From positions 1-17,333 of the forward strand of contig CAMLGP010000008.1 in assembly GCA_946479535.1 (NCBI GenBank): a DNA stretch of 17,333 bases, written 5' to 3'. The notes below the pieces were generated by a model. The model saw only the letters and a list, made by a program, of their open reading frames with translations, was not told the DNA's origin and ran no database searches. The translations under genes and the position numbers were made by a program. Source of the stretch: an uncultured Bacteroidota bacterium. Its GTDB lineage: Bacteria; Bacteroidota; Bacteroidia; Chitinophagales; Chitinophagaceae. Below, piece after piece: positions 5,724 to 13,330 of this stretch (within the stretch, counting starts at the first letter, position 1; each line of letters starts with the position of its first letter).

Positions 5724-7175
5724 TTATTGTCCCTGTGCCAGGCTATAGGCTTTCTTCTCACCAAACATATTCAATAATTCCAAAGAACAGATCTTGAAAT
5801 TGCCACTCAGACTTACATACAAACCGATAATATCCTGCTGGTTCAACGGTGATCCATCTATGCTTTCAAATCGAACATTGTACTGGTTCACAAGATTGGT
5901 GAAAACAGATCCGGTGGGCCATACCTGTGTGCCCCTGTTGCTAACATTGATCAGATTGAATTTCACGCCTGCATGACGCTGGCATTTCTTTGCAATCACT
6001 TCTGGCTGTTCAACGCTTTCAATAAACAGATCCACACCAGCAATATGCTCCTCTTCCATTTCTTTGCTTACCAGCATGGGATTTTTTTCCAGCCTGAAAG
6101 ATGTTTGAGTAACCGGCATATTTGGCATCTCTTCTTTCGGATTCAGCCTGGGCTTCTTCCCAAAATTGCTGATGATGGCATCTGCAAACTGGGTTGTGTT
6201 GAGTGGAGATTTTGATTTATCTCCGAAATCACCTGTGTGAAACCCCTCCTCAAGTGTAAACAGCAAAGCGTTTTCAATTTCTGCAGCGTTTTGCATTAGT
6301 CCAAGGTGCTTTAACATGGCAATACCGCTTAACAGCAGTGCTGTTGGGTTAGCAATATTTTTTCCTGCAATATCAGGCGCTGTTCCATGAACTGCTTCAA
6401 AAATGCAAATATGGTCCCCAATATTGGCGGATGGAGCAAAACCAAGTCCGCCTACAAGTCCCGCACAGAGATCTGATACAATATCTCCCTGCAGATTAGT
6501 TAATACTACCACATCAAAACTATCCGGCCTTGTTACCAGCTTCATGCATAGATCATCAACTATAACATCATCAGCTTTAAGATGAGGGTAATCTTTGGCC
6601 ACTTCATAAAAACATTCCAGGAAAAGACCATCTGTAATTTTCATAATGTTGGCCTTATGACCACAGGTTATTCTGCGTGCTTTCTTTTTTGTGGCCATTT
6701 CAAAAGCATATTTAATTACCTGAAGGCTGCCTGGTCTTGTAATGAATCGGCGGCTCAATGCTACATCATGTGTTAGCATGTGCTCAATTCCACCGTAGGT
6801 ATCTTCAATATTTTCGCGAACTATTGTTACATCAATAGGAATACCTGCTTTGCTGAAAACGGTATCTACACCATGCAGGGTTTGAAACACCCGTTTATTG
6901 GCATAAGTATTCCAGGTTTTGCGGGCAGTAACATTCACGCTTTTTACTCCCTTTCCTTTTGGCGTTTCCATGGGACCCTTAAACAGGATACCCAGTTTTT
7001 CAATAGTTTGTTTTGCCTCAGGAGTCATTCCATTGGAAAATCCTTTATCAAACACCCATTTTCCCATTTCCACTTCTGTGTATTCAAGCGGTGTTTTGTT
7101 TGCTTTAAAAATTTTCAGCACTGCTTCCATTATTTCCGGTCCAATACCATCACCTTTGGCTACAGCTATGTTCAT
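5724..7175 (-). CDS. icd: Isocitrate dehydrogenase, Thermus/Rickettsia-type with C-terminal extension
   Basis: This 483-residue enzyme oxidatively decarboxylates isocitrate to 2-oxoglutarate in the TCA cycle. The substrate pocket is intact: Ser79, Asn81 and Arg85 in KSVNVTARK, Arg95, Arg120 and Tyr127 in VRENIEDTYGGIEH, and Lys174 in CGHKANIMKITDG. Metal ligands are Asp208, Asp231 and Asp235. The catalytic core ends near residue 340. A ~140-residue C-terminal domain follows, containing AGVDLFIES and NRGTQVWP, as in Thermus- and Rickettsia-type enzymes. After HGTAP the sequence is Asp268-Ile269, where the E. coli NADP enzyme has Lys344-Tyr345. Asp-Ile at this site is the pattern of NAD-using family members, so NAD+ is the more likely cofactor even though homologues are usually named NADP-dependent. 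It leads a pair with the 4Fe-4S gene. Confidence 0.95.
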   Translation of the reverse strand: MNIAVAKGDGIGPEIMEAVLKIFKANKTPLEYTEVEMGKWVFDKGFSNGMTPEAKQTIEKLGILFKGPMETPKGKGVKSVNVTARKTWNTYANKRVFQTLHGVDTVFSKAGIPIDVTIVRENIEDTYGGIEHMLTHDVALSRRFITRPGSLQVIKYAFEMATKKKARRITCGHKANIMKITDGLFLECFYEVAKDYPHLKADDVIVDDLCMKLVTRPDSFDVVVLTNLQGDIVSDLCAGLVGGLGFAPSANIGDHICIFEAVHGTAPDIAGKNIANPTALLLSGIAMLKHLGLMQNAAEIENALLFTLEEGFHTGDFGDKSKSPLNTTQFADAIISNFGKKPRLNPKEEMPNMPVTQTSFRLEKNPMLVSKEMEEEHIAGVDLFIESVEQPEVIAKKCQRHAGVKFNLINVSNRGTQVWPTGSVFTNLVNQYNVRFESIDGSPLNQQDIIGLYVSLSGNFKICSLELLNMFGEKKAYSLAQGQ

Positions 7176-7202
7176 ATTGAAAAAAATGTTAAGGAATAAG
7201 CG

Positions 7203-7210
7203 CGAAATTA
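7203..7210 (-). promoter_or_regulatory. Candidate -7 box for icd
   Basis: The complement of 7203-7210 reads TAATTTCG, one base from TAnnTTTG, 27 nt before the icd start codon. The same octamer lies upstream of rsgA. No clear TTG is seen at the expected -33 distance, so this is a weak call. Confidence 0.35.
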
Positions 7211-7338
7211 CGCGTTTGAAAAGTAATTCAGCCTGAAAGCACTTTGCAGTTTTAAGCTGCTAAGGGGTTAGCTGGTAGTGAAATACTTGCCTTTCGTCAT
7301 TAATTTCCTCAAATATTTCCAATGTTAAGAAAGGCTTA

Positions 7339-7370
7339 TTGGTTGTCCTCAATCTTTTTCATTATTTTTA
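7339..7370 (+). promoter_or_regulatory. Candidate promoter for apaG
   Basis: TTG at 7339-7341 is followed after 21 nt by TATTTTTA (7363-7370), one base off TAnnTTTG. It lies 15 nt before the apaG ATG. A second TTG 4 nt further on (7343-7345) would give a 17-nt spacer. Confidence 0.45.
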
Positions 7371-7385
7371 CTCAAACTGATTGGT

Positions 7386-7772
7386 ATGAACAGCATGATC
7401 TCTGAAGGTGTGGAGGTAAGTGTTGAAACTTTTTATCAACCGGATTACAGTAACCCGGTTCAATCAGAATTTATGTTCGCGTATAGAATTACGCTGGAAA
7501 ATCACAATGCATTTCCTGTAAAACTTCATCGCCGTAACTGGCAGATATTTGATAGCAATGGCACTCATCGTGAAGTGGAAGGAGAGGGCGTGGTTGGAGT
7601 TCAGCCTGTAATTCAGGCGGGGGAAAGTTACCAGTATGTGAGTGGCTGCAATCTCAGATCTGAAATGGGTAAAATGAAAGGGACTTATCAAATGGAGAAC
7701 CTGGAATCCCATCAAATGTTCGAGGTAAATATTCCTTCCTTTGAGATGGTTGTTCCAATGAAGAACAATTGA
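7386..7772 (+). CDS. apaG: ApaG family protein
   Basis: A 128-residue single-domain protein with the ApaG immunoglobulin-like beta-sandwich pattern. Landmarks are VSVETFYQPDYSNPVQSEFMFAYRITLEN (about 11-39), VKLHRRNWQIFDSNG (about 45-59), EVEGEGVVGVQPVIQAGESYQYVSGC (about 63-88) and the GTYQME hairpin. The GEGVVGVQP and GExYxYxSG motifs are nearly identical to E. coli ApaG. ApaG has been linked to Co2+/Mg2+ tolerance, but its biochemical role is not firmly known; eukaryotic relatives are found in F-box proteins. The first ATG (7386) is used, and a second Met three codons later is also possible. It is a single-gene unit, divergent from icd and convergent with gldB with only 19 nt between the two stop codons. 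Confidence 0.95.
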   Translation: MNSMISEGVEVSVETFYQPDYSNPVQSEFMFAYRITLENHNAFPVKLHRRNWQIFDSNGTHREVEGEGVVGVQPVIQAGESYQYVSGCNLRSEMGKMKGTYQMENLESHQMFEVNIPSFEMVVPMKNN

Positions 7773-7791
7773 TCTGTTAATTGACCGGTCT

Positions 7792-8799
7792 CTATTTCGG
7801 TTTGTACTTTCCTTCTTCCAGAATTTGTTTTGCAGGCGCCAGCATTATCGCTTCTATCTTCATATCTGGTTTAGCCGCTTCAAATTTCTTTATCATCTGC
7901 CATCCAATCCAGGCGCCGATATTTCCAGGTGAATCTTCCTGGGAAAATACACTGGTGAAAGGCGCTTCCCCAATATAAGTCTGTATGGTGGCTGGTTGTA
8001 ATGAATAAAGATTTTCATTTTTGACTATAGTACTCCATATCAATCCTTCGTTTGCTTTACACCAGTCCAGCTGATGTTGAGTATAGCCGGTTTTAATGGA
8101 ATCAGGGGTGTCTGGCATTAATTTATCCAGCAGCCACCACTGTTTGCCCTTCTCAATCATTTGCTCAACCAATGGCTTGGTATTGCTTTTATCAGGAAAA
8201 ATATCATCTGTGATCAGTTTCATCACATCAGCCGCGATATAATCTTTAGTAAAACGGCGGCTACGGTAAAGTGGCGCCACATTATTGATAAAGTATTCCG
8301 TATTATATAAAGAGAAATCGCTTCCAAGATAAAACTGAAGGCTGATGCCTATGAAGTCAGGACCAATGAAATTGGGGGAATAATCTCCATTTGCCATTCT
8401 TGCCAGGTCTTCCCTTGTATTCATTGGGCCAACTACGGTAATAAGTAATTGCGGAAGTTTGTACGCCGGGAAATAAAATTTCACATACTTAAATGCCTGT
8501 TTCAATTCTTTTTCCACCGGTGAAAAATCTTTGTAAACAAGTTGGGCAGAATCAAATACCGGCTTATATAAGGCATAAAAGGTTTTAATAGCCTGCTGGT
8601 TGTCTACCCCAACAATGTTCTGCAGAAATAGTGAAAGGAAAGTGGGGTATTGCTGTTTAACCGAGGAGAGGCTCTGTTCCAGTTTCAGCGTATCAATATG
8701 AAAAAATTGCTCATCAAATCGTTTAGTGGCCAGGCTGACCTCTATTTTGGAAACATCCGGGGCATCCTTTTTATTGTTACAGTTCGTCAGGGCGAACAA
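7792..8799 (-). CDS. gldB: Gliding motility lipoprotein GldB homologue, 5' end anomalous
   Basis: The 335 residues match my recollection of the GldB family: an N-terminal Cys followed by a charged linker, a KRFDEQFFHID segment, LFLQNIVG, then NFIGPDFIGISLQFYLGSDF and a C-terminal GNIGAWIGWQMIKKF. GldB is an essential envelope lipoprotein for gliding and type 9 secretion in Flavobacterium, where it neighbours nadE; here nadE is adjacent but divergent. No ATG exists for this frame. The only usual start is a TTG at 8797-8799, giving MFALTNC, far too short for a lipoprotein signal. A signal-like stretch (KKIQLLILI) is encoded immediately upstream in another frame (about 8800-8826). One extra T near 8799-8801 would join it to FALTNC as a normal lipoprotein leader. 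A sequence error, a real frameshift or an unusual start are all possible. Downstream coding looks intact. Confidence 0.85.
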   Translation of the reverse strand: MFALTNCNNKKDAPDVSKIEVSLATKRFDEQFFHIDTLKLEQSLSSVKQQYPTFLSLFLQNIVGVDNQQAIKTFYALYKPVFDSAQLVYKDFSPVEKELKQAFKYVKFYFPAYKLPQLLITVVGPMNTREDLARMANGDYSPNFIGPDFIGISLQFYLGSDFSLYNTEYFINNVAPLYRSRRFTKDYIAADVMKLITDDIFPDKSNTKPLVEQMIEKGKQWWLLDKLMPDTPDSIKTGYTQHQLDWCKANEGLIWSTIVKNENLYSLQPATIQTYIGEAPFTSVFSQEDSPGNIGAWIGWQMIKKFEAAKPDMKIEAIMLAPAKQILEEGKYKPK

Positions 8800-8875
8800 A
8801 TGAGTATTAATAATTGTATTTTTTTTATTTTTTTATCAATGGGTGTGGGTTTTATTTTGTGTTGTGCTTCGCTTG

Positions 8876-8899
8876 GGGGGCCGCCGCGCCGCGGCCCCC
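8876..8899. other. GC-only hairpin between divergent gldB and nadE
   Basis: GGGGGCCGC (8876-8884) pairs with GCGGCCCCC (8891-8899) in a perfect 9-bp stem around a CGCGCC loop. All 24 bases are G or C, in sharp contrast to the AT-rich flanks. There is no T-run directly after it on either strand. It lies upstream of both genes, so a terminator role is unlikely. Confidence 0.75.
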
Positions 8900-8916
8900 G
8901 TCTTTAACATTTGACG

Positions 8917-8924
8917 TAAATTTG
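8917..8924 (+). promoter_or_regulatory. Candidate -7 box for nadE
   Basis: TAAATTTG is a full match to TAnnTTTG and lies 4 nt before the nadE ATG, the same spacing as at nadC. No TTG is found at the usual -33 distance, where the GC-rich hairpin lies. If used, the transcript would be leaderless or nearly so. Confidence 0.5.
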
Positions 8925-8928
8925 CTGT

Positions 8929-10689
8929 ATGAAAATCGCTTTAGCGCAACAGAATTATCATATCGGCAATTTCGAAAGCAACACCCGCAAGATCATTGAA
9001 GGAATAGATTGGGCCAAAAAACAGGGCGCAGACCTGGTGGTATTTTCTGAACTATGCGTTTGTGGTTATCCTCCCCGGGATTTTCTGGAGTTCAGCGATT
9101 TCATTAATAAATGCTACGAAGCCGTAGATAAGATCCGCCAGGCGGCGGATACTATTGGGGTTTTGATTGGCGGGCCTTCCCATAACAAACAGATAGAAGG
9201 CAAAGACCTGTTCAATACTGTCTTTTTCCTCCACGATAAACAGATCAAAGCAGAGGTTCATAAAACACTCCTTCCCAATTATGACGTGTTTGACGAGTAC
9301 CGTTACTTTGAACCAGCTTCTGACTGGAATGTTGTTGAATTCAAAGGGAAAAAGCTAGCGGTTACCATTTGTGAGGATATCTGGAATATGGGTGATAATC
9401 CTTTATACCGCACAACTCCCATGGAAAATTTAATGGCCTTTCAGCCGGATGTAATGATCAATCTTTCGGCTTCTCCCTACAATTATGCCCAGGATGTGGT
9501 CAGAAACAGCATTATAAAAGCGCATACCATCAAGTACAGGATGCCAATGCTCTATTGCAATACTGTAGGCTCCCAGACTGAGATCGTATTTGATGGAGGC
9601 AGCCTGGTATATGATATCAATGGAGAAAAAGTGAAGGAGATGAAATACTTTGAAGAGGATTATGCTGTGTTTGATCTGAAGGAACTGATAAAGGTGACTG
9701 ACAAAAAGAAACTCCAGATGGTTTCTGAAACTGCAAAGCTCAATTCTTTGCAGAAAGAACCGGGGGAGATAGAACCTGAAACTTATTATTACTCTGCCAT
9801 TGAAGTGGGGCGCAGTGAAGATATCCTTGCTTACCTCACGGGTCACAAGAACATCGATGAGATATATCATGCCCTTATCCTGGGTATCCGGGACTATTTC
9901 CAAAAAATGGGATTCTCAAAGGCCATACTTGGATCTTCCGGCGGAATTGATAGCGCAGTTACACAGGCACTGGCTGTTGCTGCCCTGGGAAAGGAAAATG
10001 TAAGAGCCATCCTGATGCCATCTCCTTACTCAAGCTCCCATTCTGTTTCAGATGCTGAATTATTAAGTAAGAATCTTGGCAACCCGTATGATATTGTTCC
10101 CATTAAAGCGATCTATGAATCCTTCCTGGATACACTGAAGCCAATATTCAAAGACCAGCCTTTTAATGTGGCTGAAGAGAATATTCAAAGTCGCACCAGG
10201 GGCAATCTCCTCATGGGCATCGCCAATAAATTCAATTATATACTCCTCAATACTTCCAATAAAAGTGAACTGGCAACAGGGTACGGTACACTCTATGGAG
10301 ATATGGCAGGAGGGCTAAGCGTATTGGGTGATGTTTACAAGATGCAGGTGTTTGCACTGGCAAGGTTCCTCAATAAGTTAAGTCCGGTTATTCCGGAAAA
10401 TATTATTACCAAGCCGCCATCAGCGGAACTGCGGCCCAATCAGAAGGATAGCGACAGCCTTCCGGAATATGATATCCTTGACAGGGTATTGTATGAATAC
10501 ATTGAGTTGAGAAAAGGACCAAAGGAAATTATTGCCAAGGGATTTGATCCTGCACTTGTAGCGCGGGTATTGAAACTGGTCAATACAAATGAATACAAGC
10601 GCAATCAGTTCTGCCCAATTATACGGATCAGTGCAAAAGCGTTTGGTGTTGGCAGAAGAGTACCGATTGTTGGAAAATACCTTTCATGA
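8929..10689 (+). CDS. nadE: Glutamine-dependent NAD+ synthase
   Basis: This 586-residue two-domain enzyme amidates deamido-NAD to NAD+ with ATP, using ammonia released from glutamine. The N-terminal nitrilase-fold glutaminase (about 1-265) has the complete Glu41-Lys112-Cys148 triad, in VVFSELCVCGYPPRDF, EVHKTLLPNYDVFDE and VTICEDIWN. The C-terminal synthetase (about 300-586) has the ATP-pyrophosphatase loop SGGIDS at 337-342, the TSNKSELATGYGTLYGDMAGGLSVLGDVYK block and the PPSAELRPNQKDSDSLPEYDILD segment. The protein is full-length and both active sites are intact. The gene is divergent from gldB, consistent with the nadE-gldB neighbourhood known in Flavobacterium but inverted. A long hairpin follows its stop. 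With nadC in the same window, two steps of NAD synthesis lie about 4.7 kb apart without being an operon. Confidence 0.98.
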   Translation: MKIALAQQNYHIGNFESNTRKIIEGIDWAKKQGADLVVFSELCVCGYPPRDFLEFSDFINKCYEAVDKIRQAADTIGVLIGGPSHNKQIEGKDLFNTVFFLHDKQIKAEVHKTLLPNYDVFDEYRYFEPASDWNVVEFKGKKLAVTICEDIWNMGDNPLYRTTPMENLMAFQPDVMINLSASPYNYAQDVVRNSIIKAHTIKYRMPMLYCNTVGSQTEIVFDGGSLVYDINGEKVKEMKYFEEDYAVFDLKELIKVTDKKKLQMVSETAKLNSLQKEPGEIEPETYYYSAIEVGRSEDILAYLTGHKNIDEIYHALILGIRDYFQKMGFSKAILGSSGGIDSAVTQALAVAALGKENVRAILMPSPYSSSHSVSDAELLSKNLGNPYDIVPIKAIYESFLDTLKPIFKDQPFNVAEENIQSRTRGNLLMGIANKFNYILLNTSNKSELATGYGTLYGDMAGGLSVLGDVYKMQVFALARFLNKLSPVIPENIITKPPSAELRPNQKDSDSLPEYDILDRVLYEYIELRKGPKEIIAKGFDPALVARVLKLVNTNEYKRNQFCPIIRISAKAFGVGRRVPIVGKYLS

Positions 10690-10697
10690 TAAAAGCT

Positions 10698-10770
10698 GTT
10701 AGCCACTAGCTTCTAGCCTTTAGACCTATGATTCAATTTCATTATTTTAAGTCTAGAGGCTAGAAGCTAG
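10698..10770. repeat. Long hairpin with 7-bp-phased TAG arms between convergent genes
   Basis: The arm at 10706-10725 pairs with 10751-10770 over 20 bp with one mismatch (a G-U wobble in RNA), around a 25-nt AT-rich loop. TAG occurs at 10700, 10707, 10714 and 10721, and CTA at 10753, 10760 and 10767, both exactly every 7 bp. The arms resemble the outer arms of the 1381-1540 repeat. It sits in the 101-nt gap between nadE and the convergent lipoprotein gene and could stop transcription from both sides. Confidence 0.8.
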
Positions 10771-10790
10771 GGCCCAAAAATCTAATGAGA

Positions 10791-11258
10791 TTAATTATGT
10801 ACAAAGGTTACAACAACAGTTGCAGGAGTTCCACTAACTTCTATTACCTGTGAACCCTTTAGTGTTGTTGCGCTGATCTCTACTATGGTGAAATCATTGC
10901 TGCCACCCGTAAATAATACTGATGATACATGCAATATGGTTTCATTGCTTGCAAAGTTCCATGTAAAAGGTGAGATGGCAGGATCAACGCTGTTGCATTT
11001 TAAAGTGCTTTCATCAAGTGTACCAGTTCCAGTAGAAGCAAAGGTCAAAATATTGTCTTTCTGGCAGGATTGAAGAAAAGGAGCAGCGTTTACACCATTC
11101 ATAGTAGCGGCACTAAATTTCCAGCTACCTGTGCTGATCAATTCGGTCTTTGTTTTTTGTGCTGGAGTATTGTCCTTATCGTGATTTTTTTTGCAGGCTC
11201 CGAAAAGTAATGAACATGCGAGGATAAGTGTTGTTACCCGGGTAAACGTATTTTTCAT
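10791..11258 (-). CDS. Lipocalin-like lipoprotein
   Basis: From the ATG at 11258 the protein has 155 residues and begins MKNTFTRVTTLILACSLLFGACKK, a classic lipoprotein signal with lipobox LFGAC; the mature protein would start at that Cys. An upstream in-frame start at 11288 would add ten residues ahead of the signal and is less likely. After a charged linker (KKNHDKDNTPAQKTKTE) comes a small beta-rich domain: STGSWKFSAATMNG, then LTFASTGTGTLDE, FTWNFASNETILHV and IVEISATTLKGSQ. This W-strand / tail-strand / threonine-rich pattern resembles lipocalin-like domains common in Bacteroidota lipoproteins. The ligand is unknown. Two Cys in the mature domain (in LQSCQKD and LKCNSVD) could form a disulfide. 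It is a single gene, convergent with nadE and divergent from moxR. Confidence 0.85.
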   Translation of the reverse strand: MKNTFTRVTTLILACSLLFGACKKNHDKDNTPAQKTKTELISTGSWKFSAATMNGVNAAPFLQSCQKDNILTFASTGTGTLDESTLKCNSVDPAISPFTWNFASNETILHVSSVLFTGGSNDFTIVEISATTLKGSQVIEVSGTPATVVVTFVHN

Positions 11259-11410
11259 ATTTTTTGGATTAAAGAACAAAATAGGCATTGTTTCGCTAGA
11301 TAAAAACGGGGAAATACGTAATATTATTGTGGGGTTTTACCAGCATGGTTATATCGGCAAACAATTTGCTAAACAAGAGTTTGTATTTTGTGTCACCATA
11401 AATCAAGCCC

Positions 11411-12412
11411 ATGTATAAAACCGCAGAGGATATCCGTCAGTTAAACGAACGCATTGGCCATGCAGGCCAGTTTACCGATAAATTAAGGCAGGAAGTTGGG
11501 CACGTAATTGTTGGGCAAAGTCATATGCTGGACCGTCTCCTGATCGGTCTGCTAAGCAATGGTCACGTACTGCTGGAAGGTGTTCCAGGGCTGGCAAAAA
11601 CCTTAACCATCAAATCCCTTTCCCAGGCTATTCATGCCAAATTCAGCCGTATTCAGTTTACGCCAGATCTGTTACCGGCAGACGTTATCGGTACCATGAT
11701 CTACCAGCAGCAGAAAGGTGATTTCGTAGTCCGCAAAGGACCCATCTTCGCCAATTTTGTATTGGCCGATGAAATAAACCGTGCTCCGGCAAAAGTTCAA
11801 TCAGCCCTGCTGGAAGCTATGCAGGAACGGCAGGTGACCATTGGTGATTCAACTTATAAACTGGATGAACCCTTCCTGGTTCTGGCAACCCAGAACCCGT
11901 TGGAACAGGAAGGAACCTATCCTCTTCCTGAAGCGCAGGTTGACCGCTTTATCATGAAAGTGGTGGTGGGCTATCCAAAGATGCATGAAGAGCAAATGAT
12001 CATTCGCCAGAATGTACAGGGAAGCACTTCGCAGCCGATAAAGCAGGTTGTTTCCATCCAGGAAGTAACTAATGCAAAGGACCTAACGCGACAGATCTAC
12101 ATGGATGAAAAGATTGAACAATACATTTTGGATATAGTATTTGCTACACGCCAGCCGGAGAAATACCAGCTGGAAAAATTAAAACCATTGATCTCCTACG
12201 GCGGTAGTCCCCGCGCCAGCATTAGCCTTGCCTTGGCAGCAAAGGCCCAGGCCTTCCTGAATAAACGCGGATTTGTAATTCCGGAAGATATCAGGAGCAT
12301 TGCAAAAGATGTATTGCGCCATCGTATCGGCCTCACCTATGAAGCAGAAGCTGAGAATGTGAATGTGGAGGATGTGGTGGAAGATATTCTCAAACAGATC
12401 AATGTTCCGTAA
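11411..12412 (+). CDS. MoxR family AAA+ ATPase
   Basis: A 333-residue AAA+ ATPase. Walker A is GVPGLAKT at 57-64, Walker B is FVLADE at 116-121, the sensor 1 region is LATQNPLEQEGTYPLPEAQVDRF at about 158-180, and the sensor 2 GGSPRAS motif follows near 285-291. MoxR ATPases act with von Willebrand factor A partners as chaperone-like assembly or metal-insertion factors. The partners here follow directly: DUF58 24 nt downstream, then a BatD-like protein and BatA. The gene is first in the operon and its start lies 152 nt from the divergent lipoprotein start. A TATTTTG sequence about 25 nt upstream is a possible but imperfect -7 element. Confidence 0.96.
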   Translation: MYKTAEDIRQLNERIGHAGQFTDKLRQEVGHVIVGQSHMLDRLLIGLLSNGHVLLEGVPGLAKTLTIKSLSQAIHAKFSRIQFTPDLLPADVIGTMIYQQQKGDFVVRKGPIFANFVLADEINRAPAKVQSALLEAMQERQVTIGDSTYKLDEPFLVLATQNPLEQEGTYPLPEAQVDRFIMKVVVGYPKMHEEQMIIRQNVQGSTSQPIKQVVSIQEVTNAKDLTRQIYMDEKIEQYILDIVFATRQPEKYQLEKLKPLISYGGSPRASISLALAAKAQAFLNKRGFVIPEDIRSIAKDVLRHRIGLTYEAEAENVNVEDVVEDILKQINVP

Positions 12413-12436
12413 CAAATAGTTTACTCAAACCTGCCA

Positions 12437-13309
12437 ATGCTAACAACAGCAGAAATAATAAAGAAGGTCCGTGAGCTGGAAATCAAAAGCAAAAAGCTTA
12501 CCACCGACCTGTTTACAGGCGAATACCATAGCGCCTTTAAAGGAAAAGGTATGTCCTTTAAAGAGGTAAGAGAATATGCAGCAGGAGATGATACACGGTT
12601 TATTGACTGGAACGTTTCTGCAAGATTGGGACATCCTTACAGTAAAGTATTTGAAGAGGAGCGTGAGTTAACAGTAATGCTGCTGGTGGATATTAGCGCC
12701 AGCTCCTTATTTGGAACTGTTCATGCACGCAAGCGGGATATGATCACTGAAATTGGTGCCGTATTGAGTTTTTCTGCCGTAAATAATGCAGACAAGATCG
12801 GAGCTATTTTTTATAGTGATAAGGTGGAAGGATATATTCCTCCCAAGAAAGGAAAGCAGCATGCGCTCTATATAGTGCGGCAGTTGCTGAGTAAGGAACC
12901 CACTGGAAAAGGTACTGAGGTAAGCAAGGCTTTGCGTTATTTTAATAATGTTACCCGCCAGAAAAGCATTGCCTTTGTATTGAGTGATTTCCTGGATGCC
13001 AATTACGAAGACGCTCTGCGAATCTCAGGAAAGAAACATGATGTGATCGGGATCAAAATATATGATAAAATGGATATGGAATTGCCCAAAGCCGGGTTAT
13101 TGCAGGTGCAGGATGCTGAAACAGGTACAACAAAATGGATCGATAGCGGCAATGCCTTTGTACGCCAGAGCTACCAGCAAGAGTTTTTCAGAATTACACA
13201 ATACAGCTCCCAGGTCTTCAAAAAAGCCGGCTCTGATCTTTTGCATGTGCGTACCGGAGATGATTATGTTAGAGTATTGCAGCGATTTTTCCTTAGCCGC
13301 AACAAGTGA
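12437..13309 (+). CDS. DUF58 domain protein with VWA-like fold
   Basis: A 290-residue DUF58 protein. The family signature GKGMSFKEVREYAAGDDTRFIDWNVSAR occupies about 36-63 and is essentially canonical. A VWA-like strand with a MIDAS-type DISAS motif follows at 85-89 in VMLLVDISASS. There is no signal peptide or obvious membrane helix, so it is probably cytoplasmic, working with the MoxR ATPase encoded 24 nt upstream. The next gene starts 21 nt downstream. Neighbouring stop and start signals are close throughout, which supports a single transcript. The substrate of MoxR/DUF58 systems in this phylum is not established; envelope stress and aerotolerance roles are known only for related Bat clusters. 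Confidence 0.95.
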   Translation: MLTTAEIIKKVRELEIKSKKLTTDLFTGEYHSAFKGKGMSFKEVREYAAGDDTRFIDWNVSARLGHPYSKVFEEERELTVMLLVDISASSLFGTVHARKRDMITEIGAVLSFSAVNNADKIGAIFYSDKVEGYIPPKKGKQHALYIVRQLLSKEPTGKGTEVSKALRYFNNVTRQKSIAFVLSDFLDANYEDALRISGKKHDVIGIKIYDKMDMELPKAGLLQVQDAETGTTKWIDSGNAFVRQSYQQEFFRITQYSSQVFKKAGSDLLHVRTGDDYVRVLQRFFLSRNK

Positions 13310-13330
13310 ACCACTGATCGCATAAACTGA

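Noticed and set aside
8650..8999. Plus-strand open frames crossing the gldB start and nadE start as small genes
   Set aside because: They run through the GC hairpin and the divergent promoter region, have no plausible protein features, and overlap well-supported genes on both sides.
9430..9903. 157-codon minus-strand open frame inside nadE
   Set aside because: nadE has intact catalytic motifs through the whole stretch; the antisense frame shows no family features and reflects codon use on the coding strand.
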